A stretch of DNA of 64,000 bases. It comes from Paracoccaceae bacterium (GTDB lineage Bacteria > Pseudomonadota > Alphaproteobacteria > Rhodobacterales > Rhodobacteraceae). The stretch lies in contig JAPOXR010000061.1 of assembly GCA_026706985.1 (NCBI GenBank), positions 1 to 64,000 on the forward strand, read 5' to 3'. The position numbers and the translations under genes were made by a program. Positions 18,320 through 27,534 of this stretch are shown in pieces. Each line of letters starts with the position of its first letter. Positions within the stretch are counted from its first letter, which is position 1. The notes beneath the pieces were generated by a model that did not search any database, had not been told where the DNA came from, and saw nothing but the letters and a program-made list of their open reading frames with translations.

Positions 18320-19438
18320 TCACAGAGCTGCGGTCAGAAGTTCGAGATAGTCCCCGGGCCCGGCGGACCGGGGATTTGTCAGGTTCAAATGGCTTTCAGC
18401 CGATCGCGACGCGATCCGAGGAAATTCCCCGCTTTCGAATCCGAGTTCCGCCAATCGGGTGGGCAGGCCGACCGCTTCGACCAGTGTGCTCAGCCAGCGG
18501 GCGAGATCCTCAGCTTCCTTCCCTGCTGAAAGCAGTCTGGCGATCTCGCCAAGCTCGGCTGATGCCGATGCGGCGTTGAACCTGACGGCGTGTGGCAGCA
18601 GCACGCCGATCAGGGTGCCGTGATGGTGCCCCTTTTCCTCCAGCGGTGTCGCCATCGCGTGCGCCGCGCCAAGCCCCTTCTGCAGACACATCCCGCCCAT
18701 CAGGGCCGCCATCATCATTTCCCACCGCGCCTGTTTATCGCTACCGTTCTCATAGGCTGCGAGTAGCCAGGTTCCGGCTCTCCGCACGCAATCCAGCGCG
18801 ATCGCTTTCGCCGGCGGATTCGGACTTGAACTGATTGCCGCCTCAAGCCCGTGCGACAGCGCGTCAATCCCGGTGGCGGCGGTAAGGCGTGGCGGCAGAG
18901 TCATTGTCAGTTGCGGATCACAGATCACGGTATCGGCGACCAGATTGAGATTGACAGCGGCCGACTTCCGACCCGTCGACAGTTTCAGGACACAGGCTCT
19001 GCCGATTTCGGCACCGGTGCCGGCCGCTGTCGGAATGGCGATATGCGGCGTTACCCGGCCGATAGCGGATGAGTTTCCCATCTGAATGTCATAGGATGCG
19101 AATTCACCATCATGGCTCGTGACCAAAGCCACTGCCTTGGCAAGATCAAGGCAGGAACCGCCACCCAACGCAATGATACCGTCGCATCCCCGGCCAGCCC
19201 AGATCTGCAGGCATTCCCGAAGACAGGCTTCGGTCGGATTTTCCACCGTATCGAGATAGAGCACCGGGCGGTAGGGCTTCGCCGCGTCAATCAGGCGTTC
19301 GACCAGCCCGGCGGCTGCGATGCCGGAGTCGCTGACCAGTAATGGACTATGTATTCCAAGGCGCCGGATTTCCTCCGGCAGAAAGTCAATCGCGCCCCAG
19401 TCGAACCGGATCCGCGAAAGATACTGGATCAACGGCAT
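18320..19438 (-). CDS. iron-containing (group III) alcohol dehydrogenase
   Basis: A 372-residue Fe-dependent dehydrogenase. The NAD-binding part has DGIIALGGGSCLDLAKAVAL, HIAIPTAAGTGAEIG and, in the metal-binding half, TGIDALSHGLEAAIS (D and H ligands) and KGLGAAHAMATPLEEKGHHHGTLIGVLLPHAVRFN with the further histidine ligands. The family oxidises small or hydroxy-acid alcohols to carbonyl compounds; the substrate is not clear. The ATG overlaps the upstream aldehyde dehydrogenase stop (TGATG), so the two are coupled: the alcohol oxidised here could feed the aldehyde dehydrogenase. Confidence 0.88.
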   Translation of the reverse strand: MPLIQYLSRIRFDWGAIDFLPEEIRRLGIHSPLLVSDSGIAAAGLVERLIDAAKPYRPVLYLDTVENPTEACLRECLQIWAGRGCDGIIALGGGSCLDLAKAVALVTSHDGEFASYDIQMGNSSAIGRVTPHIAIPTAAGTGAEIGRACVLKLSTGRKSAAVNLNLVADTVICDPQLTMTLPPRLTAATGIDALSHGLEAAISSSPNPPAKAIALDCVRRAGTWLLAAYENGSDKQARWEMMMAALMGGMCLQKGLGAAHAMATPLEEKGHHHGTLIGVLLPHAVRFNAASASAELGEIARLLSAGKEAEDLARWLSTLVEAVGLPTRLAELGFESGEFPRIASRSAESHLNLTNPRSAGPGDYLELLTAAL

Positions 19439-20886
19439 CAATCACCCGACTCGACATAGATATGCTTAGTCTCCAGAAAATCATTCATGGCCTCGACACC
19501 GTGCAGCCGGCCAATGCCGCTCTCCCGGTAACCGCCGGTTTCGGCTTCCGCCATCAGCCGGTTATGGCTGTTGAGCCAGACTGTACCGAATTTCAGCCGC
19601 CTGGCAACCCGCATGGCACGGTTGAGATCGCGGGTAAAAACGCTTGCCACCAATCCGAAACGGGTCGCGTTCGCCTTTGCGATGGCCTCCTCCTCGCCCT
19701 CAAACACCTCCAAAGCAACCACCGGACCGAAAAGCTCGGTCTGCACCAACCAGCTTTCCGGATCATCCGTCCTGAAGAGAGTCGGGGTCACAAAGCTGCC
19801 CGATTCGAGCACGCCTCCCGGTGCCCTGCCCCGCAGCAGCAATTCGGCCTCCTCGCCGGCGCGTCCGATTATGCCGAGAATCCGGTTACGGCTTGCCATG
19901 TCGATGAGCGGGCCGAGTTCGGTCCCGGGATGCAACGGATCCCCTACCTTCACCGAGTCAAACGCATCCGGCAACTGTCTTTCCAGACGATCGCTGACTG
20001 CCCGATCAACCAATACCCGGCTGACCGAGGTGCACATCTGGCCATTCAACGCGATGGCGGAGCGGCGGATTTCAGCGATCGCCAGTTCCAGATCGGCATC
20101 GGCAAACACCAGCGCCGGGGCTTTCCCGCCCAATTCGAGCGACACATGTTTGATTGTCTCCGCGGCACTTGCCATGATGATTTTTCCGGTCCGCGACGAC
20201 CCGGTGAAACTGACAACATCCACATCCGTATGCGACACCAGGGTGCGCCCGACCTTGGTGCCGGATTCATTGACTGAATTCACACACCCGTCCGGCAATC
20301 CCTCGATGCCGTCAAAACAGCCAATCACCGCGGCATTGGTGAGAGCGGTCTGCGCCGCCGGTTTGACCACTACGCAGCAGCCGGCAGCCAGTGCCGGTGC
20401 CAGCGAACGCACCAACAGGGTCACCGGCGCATTCCACGGCACAATCACGGCAACAACGCCTGCAGGCTCCCGCGTCAGGAGTGACATCCTGTCCGAGCCG
20501 CTCTCGAATGTGCGTCCGAAGATATTCCGTGCCAGACCGGCATAGTAGCGTGTCTCACTGACCGCAGCGGCGACCTCATGCATCGCCTGGCCAATTATTT
20601 TTCCATTCTCCTGCACCAGAAGGCGGGCAATGTCGGATTGCCGCGCCTCCAGCCGGGCGGCGACTTCCAGCAGGACTCCAGCCCGGAGCCTCGGCTCCAT
20701 GGCCCAGCTGGATTTCTCAAACGCATGCCTTGCCGCTTCCACGGCGGCCTCAGCCAGGGTTTCAGATCCCTTGGGTGAGGTGCCTACACGGCATCCATTC
20801 GCCGGATTATTGCTGTGCAGCCAGCCGTCAGCTGCCGCATCCACCCATTCGCCGGCAATATAATGCCTTCCTTTCAGGTCGCTCAT
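19438..20886 (-). CDS. NAD(P)-dependent aldehyde dehydrogenase
   Basis: A 482-residue ALDH-superfamily enzyme that oxidises an aldehyde to the acid. The cofactor region has VAVIVPWNAPVTLL, VVVKPAAQTAL and FTGSSRTGKIIM; the catalytic glutamate is in LELGGKAP and the nucleophilic cysteine in NGQMCTS. ELFGPVVALEVFEGEEEAI and GGYRESGIGRLHG complete the family pattern. Substrate specificity is not evident. It is translationally coupled to the Fe-alcohol dehydrogenase downstream and runs in the same direction as the metallo-hydrolase gene upstream, in a block that looks catabolic. Confidence 0.92.
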   Translation of the reverse strand: MSDLKGRHYIAGEWVDAAADGWLHSNNPANGCRVGTSPKGSETLAEAAVEAARHAFEKSSWAMEPRLRAGVLLEVAARLEARQSDIARLLVQENGKIIGQAMHEVAAAVSETRYYAGLARNIFGRTFESGSDRMSLLTREPAGVVAVIVPWNAPVTLLVRSLAPALAAGCCVVVKPAAQTALTNAAVIGCFDGIEGLPDGCVNSVNESGTKVGRTLVSHTDVDVVSFTGSSRTGKIIMASAAETIKHVSLELGGKAPALVFADADLELAIAEIRRSAIALNGQMCTSVSRVLVDRAVSDRLERQLPDAFDSVKVGDPLHPGTELGPLIDMASRNRILGIIGRAGEEAELLLRGRAPGGVLESGSFVTPTLFRTDDPESWLVQTELFGPVVALEVFEGEEEAIAKANATRFGLVASVFTRDLNRAMRVARRLKFGTVWLNSHNRLMAEAETGGYRESGIGRLHGVEAMNDFLETKHIYVESGD

Positions 20887-20920
20887 TCAGTTCAACCTGT
20901 GGTTCCGCCAGTTGCGCAAT

Positions 20921-21802
20921 CTAAAGCCCGTTCACCGGAACCTTCAACACCGGATTGCCACCATCATCCGAGGGCACTTCGCCGGCACGCATATTGACCT
21001 GAAGTGAAGGGATAATCAGTCTCGGCATCGAAAGCGATGCGTCGCGCCGTTGGCGCAGCTCAATGAATTCCTCGCGGGTCACTCCCGCGGCAAGATGGAT
21101 GTTCTCGCGCCGCTCCTCACCAACCGTGGTTTCCCAGGCGACCGGCCTGCCACCGGGACCATAATCATGGCAGACGAACAGGCGCAGACTGTCCGGAAGC
21201 GAGAGGATTATCTGGATCGAGTCGTAAAGCTGTCCGGCGTCACCACCCGGAAAATCCGCCCTTGCGGAGCCGCCATCCGGCATAAACAGGGTATCGCCGG
21301 TGAAACCGGCATTTCCGATCACATGCGTCATGCAGGCCGGTGTGTGGCCGGGAGTGGCCAGAGCAACACCCTGCAGAGTGCCGACATTGTAGCTGCCGCC
21401 ATCCTCGAACAGGCGGTCAAACTGGGATCCGTCGCGTTGAAACTCGGTTCCTTCATTGAAGATTTTCCCGAACGTATCCTGCACTTCCATGATACGTGAG
21501 CTGATGCCGGTGCGTCCGCCAAGCTCCCCTTTCAGATAGGGCGCCGCCGAAAGATGATCGGCATGCACGTGCGACTCGATAATCCATTCGAGCTCAAATC
21601 CCTTCGACCGGATGAATTCGATGACCCTGTCGGCACTGTGGCTGGTGATACGACCGGCGGCGTAGTCGATATCCATGACGCTGTCGATTACCGCGCAGCA
21701 GGATGTGACCGGATCGCTCACCACGTAGGAAACAGTATGGGTCGCCCGATCAAAAAACGCTTCCACATCGGGATGCTGGTCTAATCGTAATTCAACCGAC
21801 AT
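20921..21802 (-). CDS. metallo-beta-lactamase-fold hydrolase (ETHE1-like)
   Basis: A 293-residue MBL-fold protein. Metal ligands are in the ESHVHADHLSAA motif (H-x-H-x-D-H), in TPGHTPACMTHVI, and in FTGDTLFMPDGGSARADFPGGDAG; the last is close to the persulfide dioxygenase (ETHE1/Blh) form rather than glyoxalase II. Family members oxidise glutathione persulfide, but similar proteins have other hydrolase roles, so only the fold is certain. The ATG at 21802 has a CGAGGAT element upstream; a TTG at 21811 is the alternative. It is divergent from the DenD-like gene. Confidence 0.82.
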   Translation of the reverse strand: MSVELRLDQHPDVEAFFDRATHTVSYVVSDPVTSCCAVIDSVMDIDYAAGRITSHSADRVIEFIRSKGFELEWIIESHVHADHLSAAPYLKGELGGRTGISSRIMEVQDTFGKIFNEGTEFQRDGSQFDRLFEDGGSYNVGTLQGVALATPGHTPACMTHVIGNAGFTGDTLFMPDGGSARADFPGGDAGQLYDSIQIILSLPDSLRLFVCHDYGPGGRPVAWETTVGEERRENIHLAAGVTREEFIELRQRRDASLSMPRLIIPSLQVNMRAGEVPSDDGGNPVLKVPVNGL

Positions 21803-21982
21803 CGGATCCAATCCTCGTTCTCGCAGGACCGGGGATGGTCAGCGGCCCTGCCCCGGATCCCAGTAGTCAATCACTTACCGAAACAGCGCCGCACCTGCAA
21901 AGCGCGGAACCCGCGCCTGTCCGGGCACTGGAATTGTTTCCACTGTTTGCCTATTTTTCAGTTTCAGCGCAGGGAGGATCGA

Positions 21983-22972
21983 ATGGTTCGCATTCTGGTT
22001 ATCGGCGGCGGCGGCATGGTCGGCGGCAAACTCGCCGAACGGCTGGCGGTTACCGGACTCAATGGCCGGCTTCCACAGCAGCTCGTGCTGTTGGACCTCT
22101 CCTATCCGAAAACCGGAACCGCTTACGGCGATCGCCGCATCGGCGATCTGACCGTGAGCGGGATTTCCGAGTCGCTTGCGGCTGAGCGTTTTGATGTGAT
22201 TTTTCACTTGGCGGCCATTGTCTCGGGCGAGGCGGAACAGGATTTCAGCAAGGGCTGGCAAGTCAATCTGATGTCGGTGTGGCATTTTCTCGAGGCGCTG
22301 CGCAGGGAGCATGAGGCCAGTTCCGGCAGCTACCGACCGCGCTTGGTTTTCGCTTCAACCACAGGTGTTTACGGACCACCGATCGACGGCCCGGTTGATG
22401 ATGCGCGCATCTGTGAACCGCGCTCCTCTTACGGTGCACAGAAGGTCTGTGCCGAAATGCTGATCGGAGATTTCAGCCGCAAGGGTTTCGTCGACGGTGT
22501 GTCGCTTCGCCTGCCGACAATCTGCGTGCGCCCCGGGAGGGCGAATGCGGCAGCTTCGTCATTCTTCTCCAACATCATCCGCGAGCCGTTGAATGGCAGC
22601 GAAGCGGTGCTGCCCGTCGCCCGCGATTTCCGCCATATGCATGCGTCGCCCCGTTCGGCGGCAGGATTTTTCACCCATGCGGCCGAATTGGATACTGTGC
22701 GGCTCGAAGGCCGGAGAGCGCTGAATATGCCTTCACTGACCTGCAGTGTCGGCGAGCAGATCGAAGCGCTCAGGGAAATTGCTGGTACGGAAACGGTGAA
22801 GTTGATCCGTGAGCAGCCGGATCCGTTTGTCGAGTCGATCGTGTCTTCCTGGCCACGGGAATTCGCTGCGGAACGCGCCGAGGCGCTTGGATTCACCGCC
22901 GAGAAGGATTTCCGTGAGATTATAAATATCTACATTGAGGATGAACTGCATGTCACACCCGCCCCGGGCTGA
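21983..22972 (+). CDS. NAD-dependent epimerase/dehydrogenase, D-erythronate dehydrogenase (DenD)-like
   Basis: Extended short-chain dehydrogenase of 329 residues. The Rossmann nucleotide loop is VIGGGGMVGGKLAERL; the catalytic YxxxK is SSYGAQKVCAEMLI, preceded by FASTTGVYG. FHLAAIVSGEAEQDFSKGWQVN, SLRLPTICVRPGRANAAASSFFSNIIREPL and FRHMHASPRSAAGFFTHAA follow the DenD/OtnD pattern closely, so oxidation of a four-carbon sugar acid is a fair inference. The start at 21983 has GGAGGATCGA just upstream. It overlaps the next gene by 23 bases, which suggests a shared pathway. No kinase or transporter of a tetronate pathway is nearby. Confidence 0.82.
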   Translation: MVRILVIGGGGMVGGKLAERLAVTGLNGRLPQQLVLLDLSYPKTGTAYGDRRIGDLTVSGISESLAAERFDVIFHLAAIVSGEAEQDFSKGWQVNLMSVWHFLEALRREHEASSGSYRPRLVFASTTGVYGPPIDGPVDDARICEPRSSYGAQKVCAEMLIGDFSRKGFVDGVSLRLPTICVRPGRANAAASSFFSNIIREPLNGSEAVLPVARDFRHMHASPRSAAGFFTHAAELDTVRLEGRRALNMPSLTCSVGEQIEALREIAGTETVKLIREQPDPFVESIVSSWPREFAAERAEALGFTAEKDFREIINIYIEDELHVTPAPG

Positions 22973-24140
22973 AACAGGAGAAACCGCGGAGATGCGGCTC
23001 AAACTTCCAGCGCATGCGACACTCATCGGCCGCGTCTGCAGACCCGGCATCGGACCCAGTGTAGTCACCCTTCGCAACGGGCTCGTCGAGGACATCACGT
23101 CGCGGTTAGCTCCGACAGTGCGGGATGTCTGTGAAATGGAGAATCCCGCCGATTTTGTGGCTTCCTCCCGCGGCGAGACGATCGGCGAATTGACGCAGAC
23201 CGCACTTCAGTCGGTCGAAGAGCATGGCAGCCGGTCGGGTGACCGGCTGCTGGCCCCGTGCGATCTGCAGGTGGTCAAGGCCTGCGGTGTCACTTTTGCC
23301 GGATCCATGATCGAACGCGTTATCGAGGAACGCGGCGGCGGCGATCCGGCAAAGGCGGAGAAGATACGCAGCCGTATCGGTCAGCGTATCGGTTCCCGTC
23401 TCGACGCGGTTGCGCCGGGGTCGGAAGCGGCAGTGGCAGTCAAACAGGCATTGGTCGAAGAAGGATTTTGGTCGCAATATCTCGAAGTCGGCATCGGTCC
23501 GGATGCCGAGGTTTTCACCAAATGTCCGGTCATGGCTGCGGTCGGTGCCGGCAGCCGGGTGGGCATTCACCCCGGCTCGGTGTGGAACAATCCGGAACCG
23601 GAACTGGTTCTGGCAGTGAATTCCCGGGGCATAATTGTCGGGGTAACGCTCGGCAACGATGTCAATCTGCGGGATTTCGAGGGCCGTTCGGCACTGCTGC
23701 TCGGCAAATCCAAAGACAATAACGCATCAACCGCGATCGGCCCGTTCATCCGGCTCTTTGACGAAGCATTCGACATCGGGCATGCGGGCGCGATCCGCAT
23801 ACATATGCGGGTCACTGGAAGAGACGGTTTCCAGATCGAAGATGTCTGCGATATGCGGCATATCAGCCGCTCTCCATCCGACCTCGCGGCTCAGACCCTG
23901 AACGATAACCATGCCTATCCGGATGGCTTCATGCTGTTTTGCGGCACACCATTCGCACCTGTGCAGGATCGGGACGCGCCTGGCGCCGGTTTCACCCATC
24001 ACATTGGTGACCGGGTGGACATCGAGGCTACCGAGATCGGCTGCCTGAGCAATTGGGTGGCCCATTGCGCCGATTGCCGTCGCTGGGATCATTCCGCCTC
24101 GCATCTGATGCGGAACCTTGCCGCAAGAGACCTGATTTAG
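22950..24140 (+). CDS. fumarylacetoacetate hydrolase-family protein
   Basis: About 396 residues with the FAH catalytic fold: VVKACGVTFAGSMIERVIEE, a metal-site segment EPELVLAVNSRG followed by GVTLGNDVNLRDFEGRSALLLGKSKDNNASTAIGPF, and GDRVDIEATEIGCLSNWV near the end. These enzymes cleave, hydrate or decarboxylate 2-keto acids with a divalent metal. The longer N-terminal part and the distance from MhpD suggest the sugar-acid dehydratase-like branch of the family, but the substrate is open. The start at 22950 lies inside the preceding gene; an ATG at 22992 is the alternative. Its stop abuts the stop of the convergent thiamine kinase gene. Confidence 0.78.
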   Translation: MSHPPRAETGETAEMRLKLPAHATLIGRVCRPGIGPSVVTLRNGLVEDITSRLAPTVRDVCEMENPADFVASSRGETIGELTQTALQSVEEHGSRSGDRLLAPCDLQVVKACGVTFAGSMIERVIEERGGGDPAKAEKIRSRIGQRIGSRLDAVAPGSEAAVAVKQALVEEGFWSQYLEVGIGPDAEVFTKCPVMAAVGAGSRVGIHPGSVWNNPEPELVLAVNSRGIIVGVTLGNDVNLRDFEGRSALLLGKSKDNNASTAIGPFIRLFDEAFDIGHAGAIRIHMRVTGRDGFQIEDVCDMRHISRSPSDLAAQTLNDNHAYPDGFMLFCGTPFAPVQDRDAPGAGFTHHIGDRVDIEATEIGCLSNWVAHCADCRRWDHSASHLMRNLAARDLI

Positions 24141-24821
24141 TCAGAGCCGAGTGGTGCGCCATGCCGGTGCCTGAACAAAATCAGGCAGCACCTGTCGAAG
24201 CCATCCGCAAGGCATAATCACTGCCATCAGGGGCCGCTCGAAGCCAAACCGGATTGTCCCTGAATCGGTTTCATTCGACGTGCCGACAATGCCGTCCGGG
24301 CGGAACGGAATGCCCTTGATCCGCCATTTCAATCCCTCGGACCAACCCGACACCTCTGCCATCGGGAAAAATGAAATCCTTACCCCCGGTTCCAGCTGCA
24401 GGCGCAACTCCGGCGGGCAGATGAAACAGATATCGGTTTCCGAAAGCAGGATGATTTTCTGCCGATAGCGGCGGGTCATGACATTGAGCGCCGCGAGCCC
24501 ATGATCAAGCCTGGAACCGGTCACGCCGACCGCGATGAAAAACGGAGCCTTCAGCGAGGAGAGGCATTTGTCGAAATCGGTCGAATCCTGCTCCTCGATT
24601 TGATGGAATACAGTGTCTGGGAGGGATGCCTCCATATTCTCTCCGACCGAGTCCATATCGCCGATCACCCAGCCCGGCGTGAACCCATGCTTCAGAGCCG
24701 CATGCGCTCCGCCATCGGCACAGACCAGCTCCGGTGCCAAGGTAAGCGCTTCGCCGACAACCGTCGAAGGCGCCTCGCCGGCCCCCAGAATCGTCACACC
24801 GCTATCCAAATTCGCAAGCAT
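24141..24821 (-). CDS. thiamine diphosphokinase
   Basis: About 226 residues. ELVCADGGAHAALKHGFTPGWVIGDMDSVG holds the conserved acidic residues that bind ATP and magnesium, QDSTDFDKCL is the second conserved patch and VGVTGSRLDHGLAALNVM the third; the C-terminal half is the thiamine-binding beta domain with LEPGVRISFFPM and GTSNET. It transfers pyrophosphate from ATP to thiamine, a salvage step. The ATG at 24821 is chosen; a GTG three codons upstream (24830) is possible. No TPP riboswitch was recognised in the short upstream region. Confidence 0.88.
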   Translation of the reverse strand: MLANLDSGVTILGAGEAPSTVVGEALTLAPELVCADGGAHAALKHGFTPGWVIGDMDSVGENMEASLPDTVFHQIEEQDSTDFDKCLSSLKAPFFIAVGVTGSRLDHGLAALNVMTRRYRQKIILLSETDICFICPPELRLQLEPGVRISFFPMAEVSGWSEGLKWRIKGIPFRPDGIVGTSNETDSGTIRFGFERPLMAVIMPCGWLRQVLPDFVQAPAWRTTRL

Positions 24822-24944
24822 TGCCCGCACCCATTATCCACCGATCCCGGAACTCCGCCGGATTTACGCCTCCATCGCTTACCGGCGCGGATCAGGAGAA
24901 GCTTTGCCTGAATCCCCGGTTCCAGACATCTTCAGTGCACGCCG

Positions 24945-26612
24945 TCAAAGCAGGCGCGACTGCTGCAGCGCGGCGCGGATGAAATCCGCAAAAAGCGGAT
25001 GCGGATCAAACGGCCGCGATTTCAATTCCGGATGAAACTGGACCCCGACAAACCACGCGTGATCGGAAATCTCGACAATTTCGGGAAGCTTGCCGTCCGG
25101 CGACATACCGGAAAACCGGACTCCATGATGCTCAAGCTGCTGCCGATACCCGACATCGACTTCGTAACGGTGGCGGTGACGTTCGGAAATCCGGCATGAG
25201 CGGTATATTTTTTTTACCCGGCTACCATCTGACAGGTGCGCGGAATAAGCGCCAAGGCGCATGGTCGCGCCCTTATCATCGCCCGGCTGGCGCACTTCGG
25301 TATGTTCACCCTTCTGCCAAGTTCCGAGATAGTAGATCACGTTCTCGGTCTTCCTACCGCCATTCGCAGCCGCGTGCTCATGCTCAAACTCTTCCGAGCC
25401 GGCATTGCGGACGCCGACCAGGTTACGGACCATCTCGATGACCGCAAGCTGCATGCCGAGGCATATGCCAAAATAAGGAATGTTGCGTTCGCGCGCGAAA
25501 CCCGCGGCGCGGATTTTTCCTTCGCTGCCGCGCTCGCCAAATCCACCTGGGACAAGAATCGCATTGCAACCGTCAAGATATCCGGACGGATCCTTGTTCT
25601 CGAACACTTCGGCTTCGATCCATCTTGGCTCAACCCGGACACAATTCGCGATGCCGCCGTGAACCAAGGCTTCGTTGATGGATTTATAGGCATCCTCGAG
25701 ACCGACATATTTGCCGACGATCGCCACTTTGACCAATCCCTCAACATCTGAAACGCGGCGGGAAACATCGATCCAGGGTCCAAGGTCCGGATCGGCCTCT
25801 TCGCCTTCGCTTAACCCGAATCCGCGCAGCACCGCATCATCCAACCCATAGCGGTGGTATGCGATCGGGGCCCGGTAAATGGAATCGAGGTCCGGAGCGG
25901 AAATGACGGCATCCGACCGCACATTGCAGAACAGTGCGATTTTCTCGCGCTCTTTGTCCGGAATCGGCTTTTCCGACCGGCAAACCAGCACGTTCGGCGA
26001 TATGCCGATTGACCGCAGTTCCTTGACCGAATGCTGCGTCGGCTTGGTTTTCAACTCGCTGCACGCATCGATATGCGGTACCAATGTCACGTGGATAAAC
26101 TGGCACTGCCGACCGGCGGGGCCTTCCTGGGAAAATTGCCGAATCGCCTCATAGAATGGCAGGCCTTCGATATCGCCGACGGTTCCGCCGATCTCACACA
26201 GCATGAAATCGGTTTCTCCCTCACCCTCGGCAATGAATTCCTTGATTTCGTTGGTGACGTGCGGGATCACCTGAATCGTCTGACCGAGAAAAGAGCCGCG
26301 CCGCTCTTTTTCCAATACCGTGGAGTAAATCCGGCCGGCTGACACGCAATCTGAACTACGCGCGGAAACGCCGGTAAAGCGCTCATAGTGGCCAATATCC
26401 AGGTCCGTCTCAGCACCGTCATCGGTGACAAACACTTCCCCGTGCTCAATCGGGCTCATCGTGCCTGGATCGACATTCAGATACGGGTCAAGTTTGCGCA
26501 ACCGCACGGTAAATCCACGTGCCTGAAGCAGAGCACCCAAGGACGCCATGACCAACCCTTTGCCGAGCGAGGAAACGACCCCGCCGGTGACAAAAATATA
26601 TCTTGTCTTCAT
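24945..26612 (-). CDS. pyrG: CTP synthase
   Basis: Makes CTP from UTP, ATP and glutamine; 555 residues, full length. The synthetase domain begins with [22 protein letters not shown] and includes [37 protein letters not shown] and [11 protein letters not shown]. The class I glutamine amidotransferase domain has [13 protein letters not shown], the nucleophile in [12 protein letters not shown] and the catalytic histidine and glutamate in [20 protein letters not shown]. In alphaproteobacteria pyrG usually follows secG, as here, with 141 bases between. Confidence 0.97.
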   Translation of the reverse strand: MKTRYIFVTGGVVSSLGKGLVMASLGALLQARGFTVRLRKLDPYLNVDPGTMSPIEHGEVFVTDDGAETDLDIGHYERFTGVSARSSDCVSAGRIYSTVLEKERRGSFLGQTIQVIPHVTNEIKEFIAEGEGETDFMLCEIGGTVGDIEGLPFYEAIRQFSQEGPAGRQCQFIHVTLVPHIDACSELKTKPTQHSVKELRSIGISPNVLVCRSEKPIPDKEREKIALFCNVRSDAVISAPDLDSIYRAPIAYHRYGLDDAVLRGFGLSEGEEADPDLGPWIDVSRRVSDVEGLVKVAIVGKYVGLEDAYKSINEALVHGGIANCVRVEPRWIEAEVFENKDPSGYLDGCNAILVPGGFGERGSEGKIRAAGFARERNIPYFGICLGMQLAVIEMVRNLVGVRNAGSEEFEHEHAAANGGRKTENVIYYLGTWQKGEHTEVRQPGDDKGATMRLGAYSAHLSDGSRVKKIYRSCRISERHRHRYEVDVGYRQQLEHHGVRFSGMSPDGKLPEIVEISDHAWFVGVQFHPELKSRPFDPHPLFADFIRAALQQSRLL

Positions 26613-26753
26613 CTGGATGCTGTCCCCGCATACCTGCTTCCCCGCACCAGATCGGATACGGCGAGTTCAAGAACTACGGAAATTCAGAATGCGCCCGAAC
26701 AGACGAAACCGCAAGTGGATTCTATCGGTGCGGAAAAGTTGCCGGAATTCCGC

Positions 26754-27110
26754 CTATTCCGCTTTCGGCGGCGCCGCAGGCGCATCCGACAGAACCGGCG
26801 GCAACAGATCCGAACCTTCGACCGGTTCCTCTTCAGTTGCTGAATCCGAAATCGCGCCGCCGACGCGCTCAAGCACCGAATCGCCGGATTGTTCACGTGC
26901 CGTGATGATGGTCAGCCCCAAAGAGGTCACGAGGAAGGCGATCGCAACCAGCCATGTCACTTTTCCCAGAGCCGTGGCGGCCTGCCGGCCGGTCATCACC
27001 CCGCCACCGCCGCCAATGCCCAGGCCGCCACCTTCCGAGCGCTGCAACAGAACGATACCGATCAGGGTGAGCGCAAGAATAAGATGGATGACAAGAGTGG
27101 CGTTGCTCAT
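26754..27110 (-). CDS. secG: preprotein translocase subunit SecG
   Basis: A 118-residue SecG, the small subunit of SecYEG. Two membrane helices (ATLVIHLILALTLIGIVLLQ and VTWLVAIAFLVTSLGLTII) flank the conserved cytoplasmic loop RSEGGGLGIGGGGGVMTGRQAATALGK. The acidic, proline-rich tail (EEEPVEGSDLLPPVL) is typical of alphaproteobacterial forms. The start at 27110 fits the family; longer in-frame starts would add an unrelated leader. tpiA, commonly upstream of secG, is absent: broken accessory genes lie there instead. Confidence 0.92.
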   Translation of the reverse strand: MSNATLVIHLILALTLIGIVLLQRSEGGGLGIGGGGGVMTGRQAATALGKVTWLVAIAFLVTSLGLTIITAREQSGDSVLERVGGAISDSATEEEPVEGSDLLPPVLSDAPAAPPKAE

Positions 27111-27534
27111 GGTGCAGGCAATTGTTCGGCTGATGCGGGCGCCTACGTATGCATAGATACGTGCGCATGCAAGCTGCAATCCCGAATTCACCCTCGTCCG
27201 AGCCCTGCCCGATGTCCGGCAAATCCCACATAATCTCCGGGCTATACCTAAGTCGGAGAATCATTCGCGCCCCTATAAATGATTTGCCGGTTTAAGCCGC
27301 AAGCTCTCGATCCGTTTCAACTGTCGCAGGGATTGTCGGCGCGACTGTCAGGGACAACGCCTTCCTCCTGAGACCCACCGGCTTCGTATCAGACTCCGCG
27401 ATGGATGCCGAACCCGGACGAATATCCCGGATCAAGGCGAATCAAAGAGAGCCGCAGGCCTGCCGCTGTCCGGTGAACCCTGAGGTGCGTGGTGTCGGTC
27501 ATCAGCATACCGCCGGACCGGTTCCCGTCCGCAG
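27111..27534. other. intergenic region at edge of accessory DNA
   Basis: No intact gene is seen. It should contain the secG promoter (minus strand) and, at 27421-27458, one copy of the dispersed repeat described below. Short frames on either strand lack family resemblance. Confidence 0.4.
27421..27458 (+). repeat. dispersed repeat copy R1 (partial)
   Basis: Matches copy R2 (38473-38537) over about 38 bases: both run ATATCCCGGATCAnGGCG, then ATCA-AGAGAGCCGC with a few changes. It ends where R2 continues into the CATATGTAGTGAG part. It sits just left of the hipA remnant. Confidence 0.6.
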
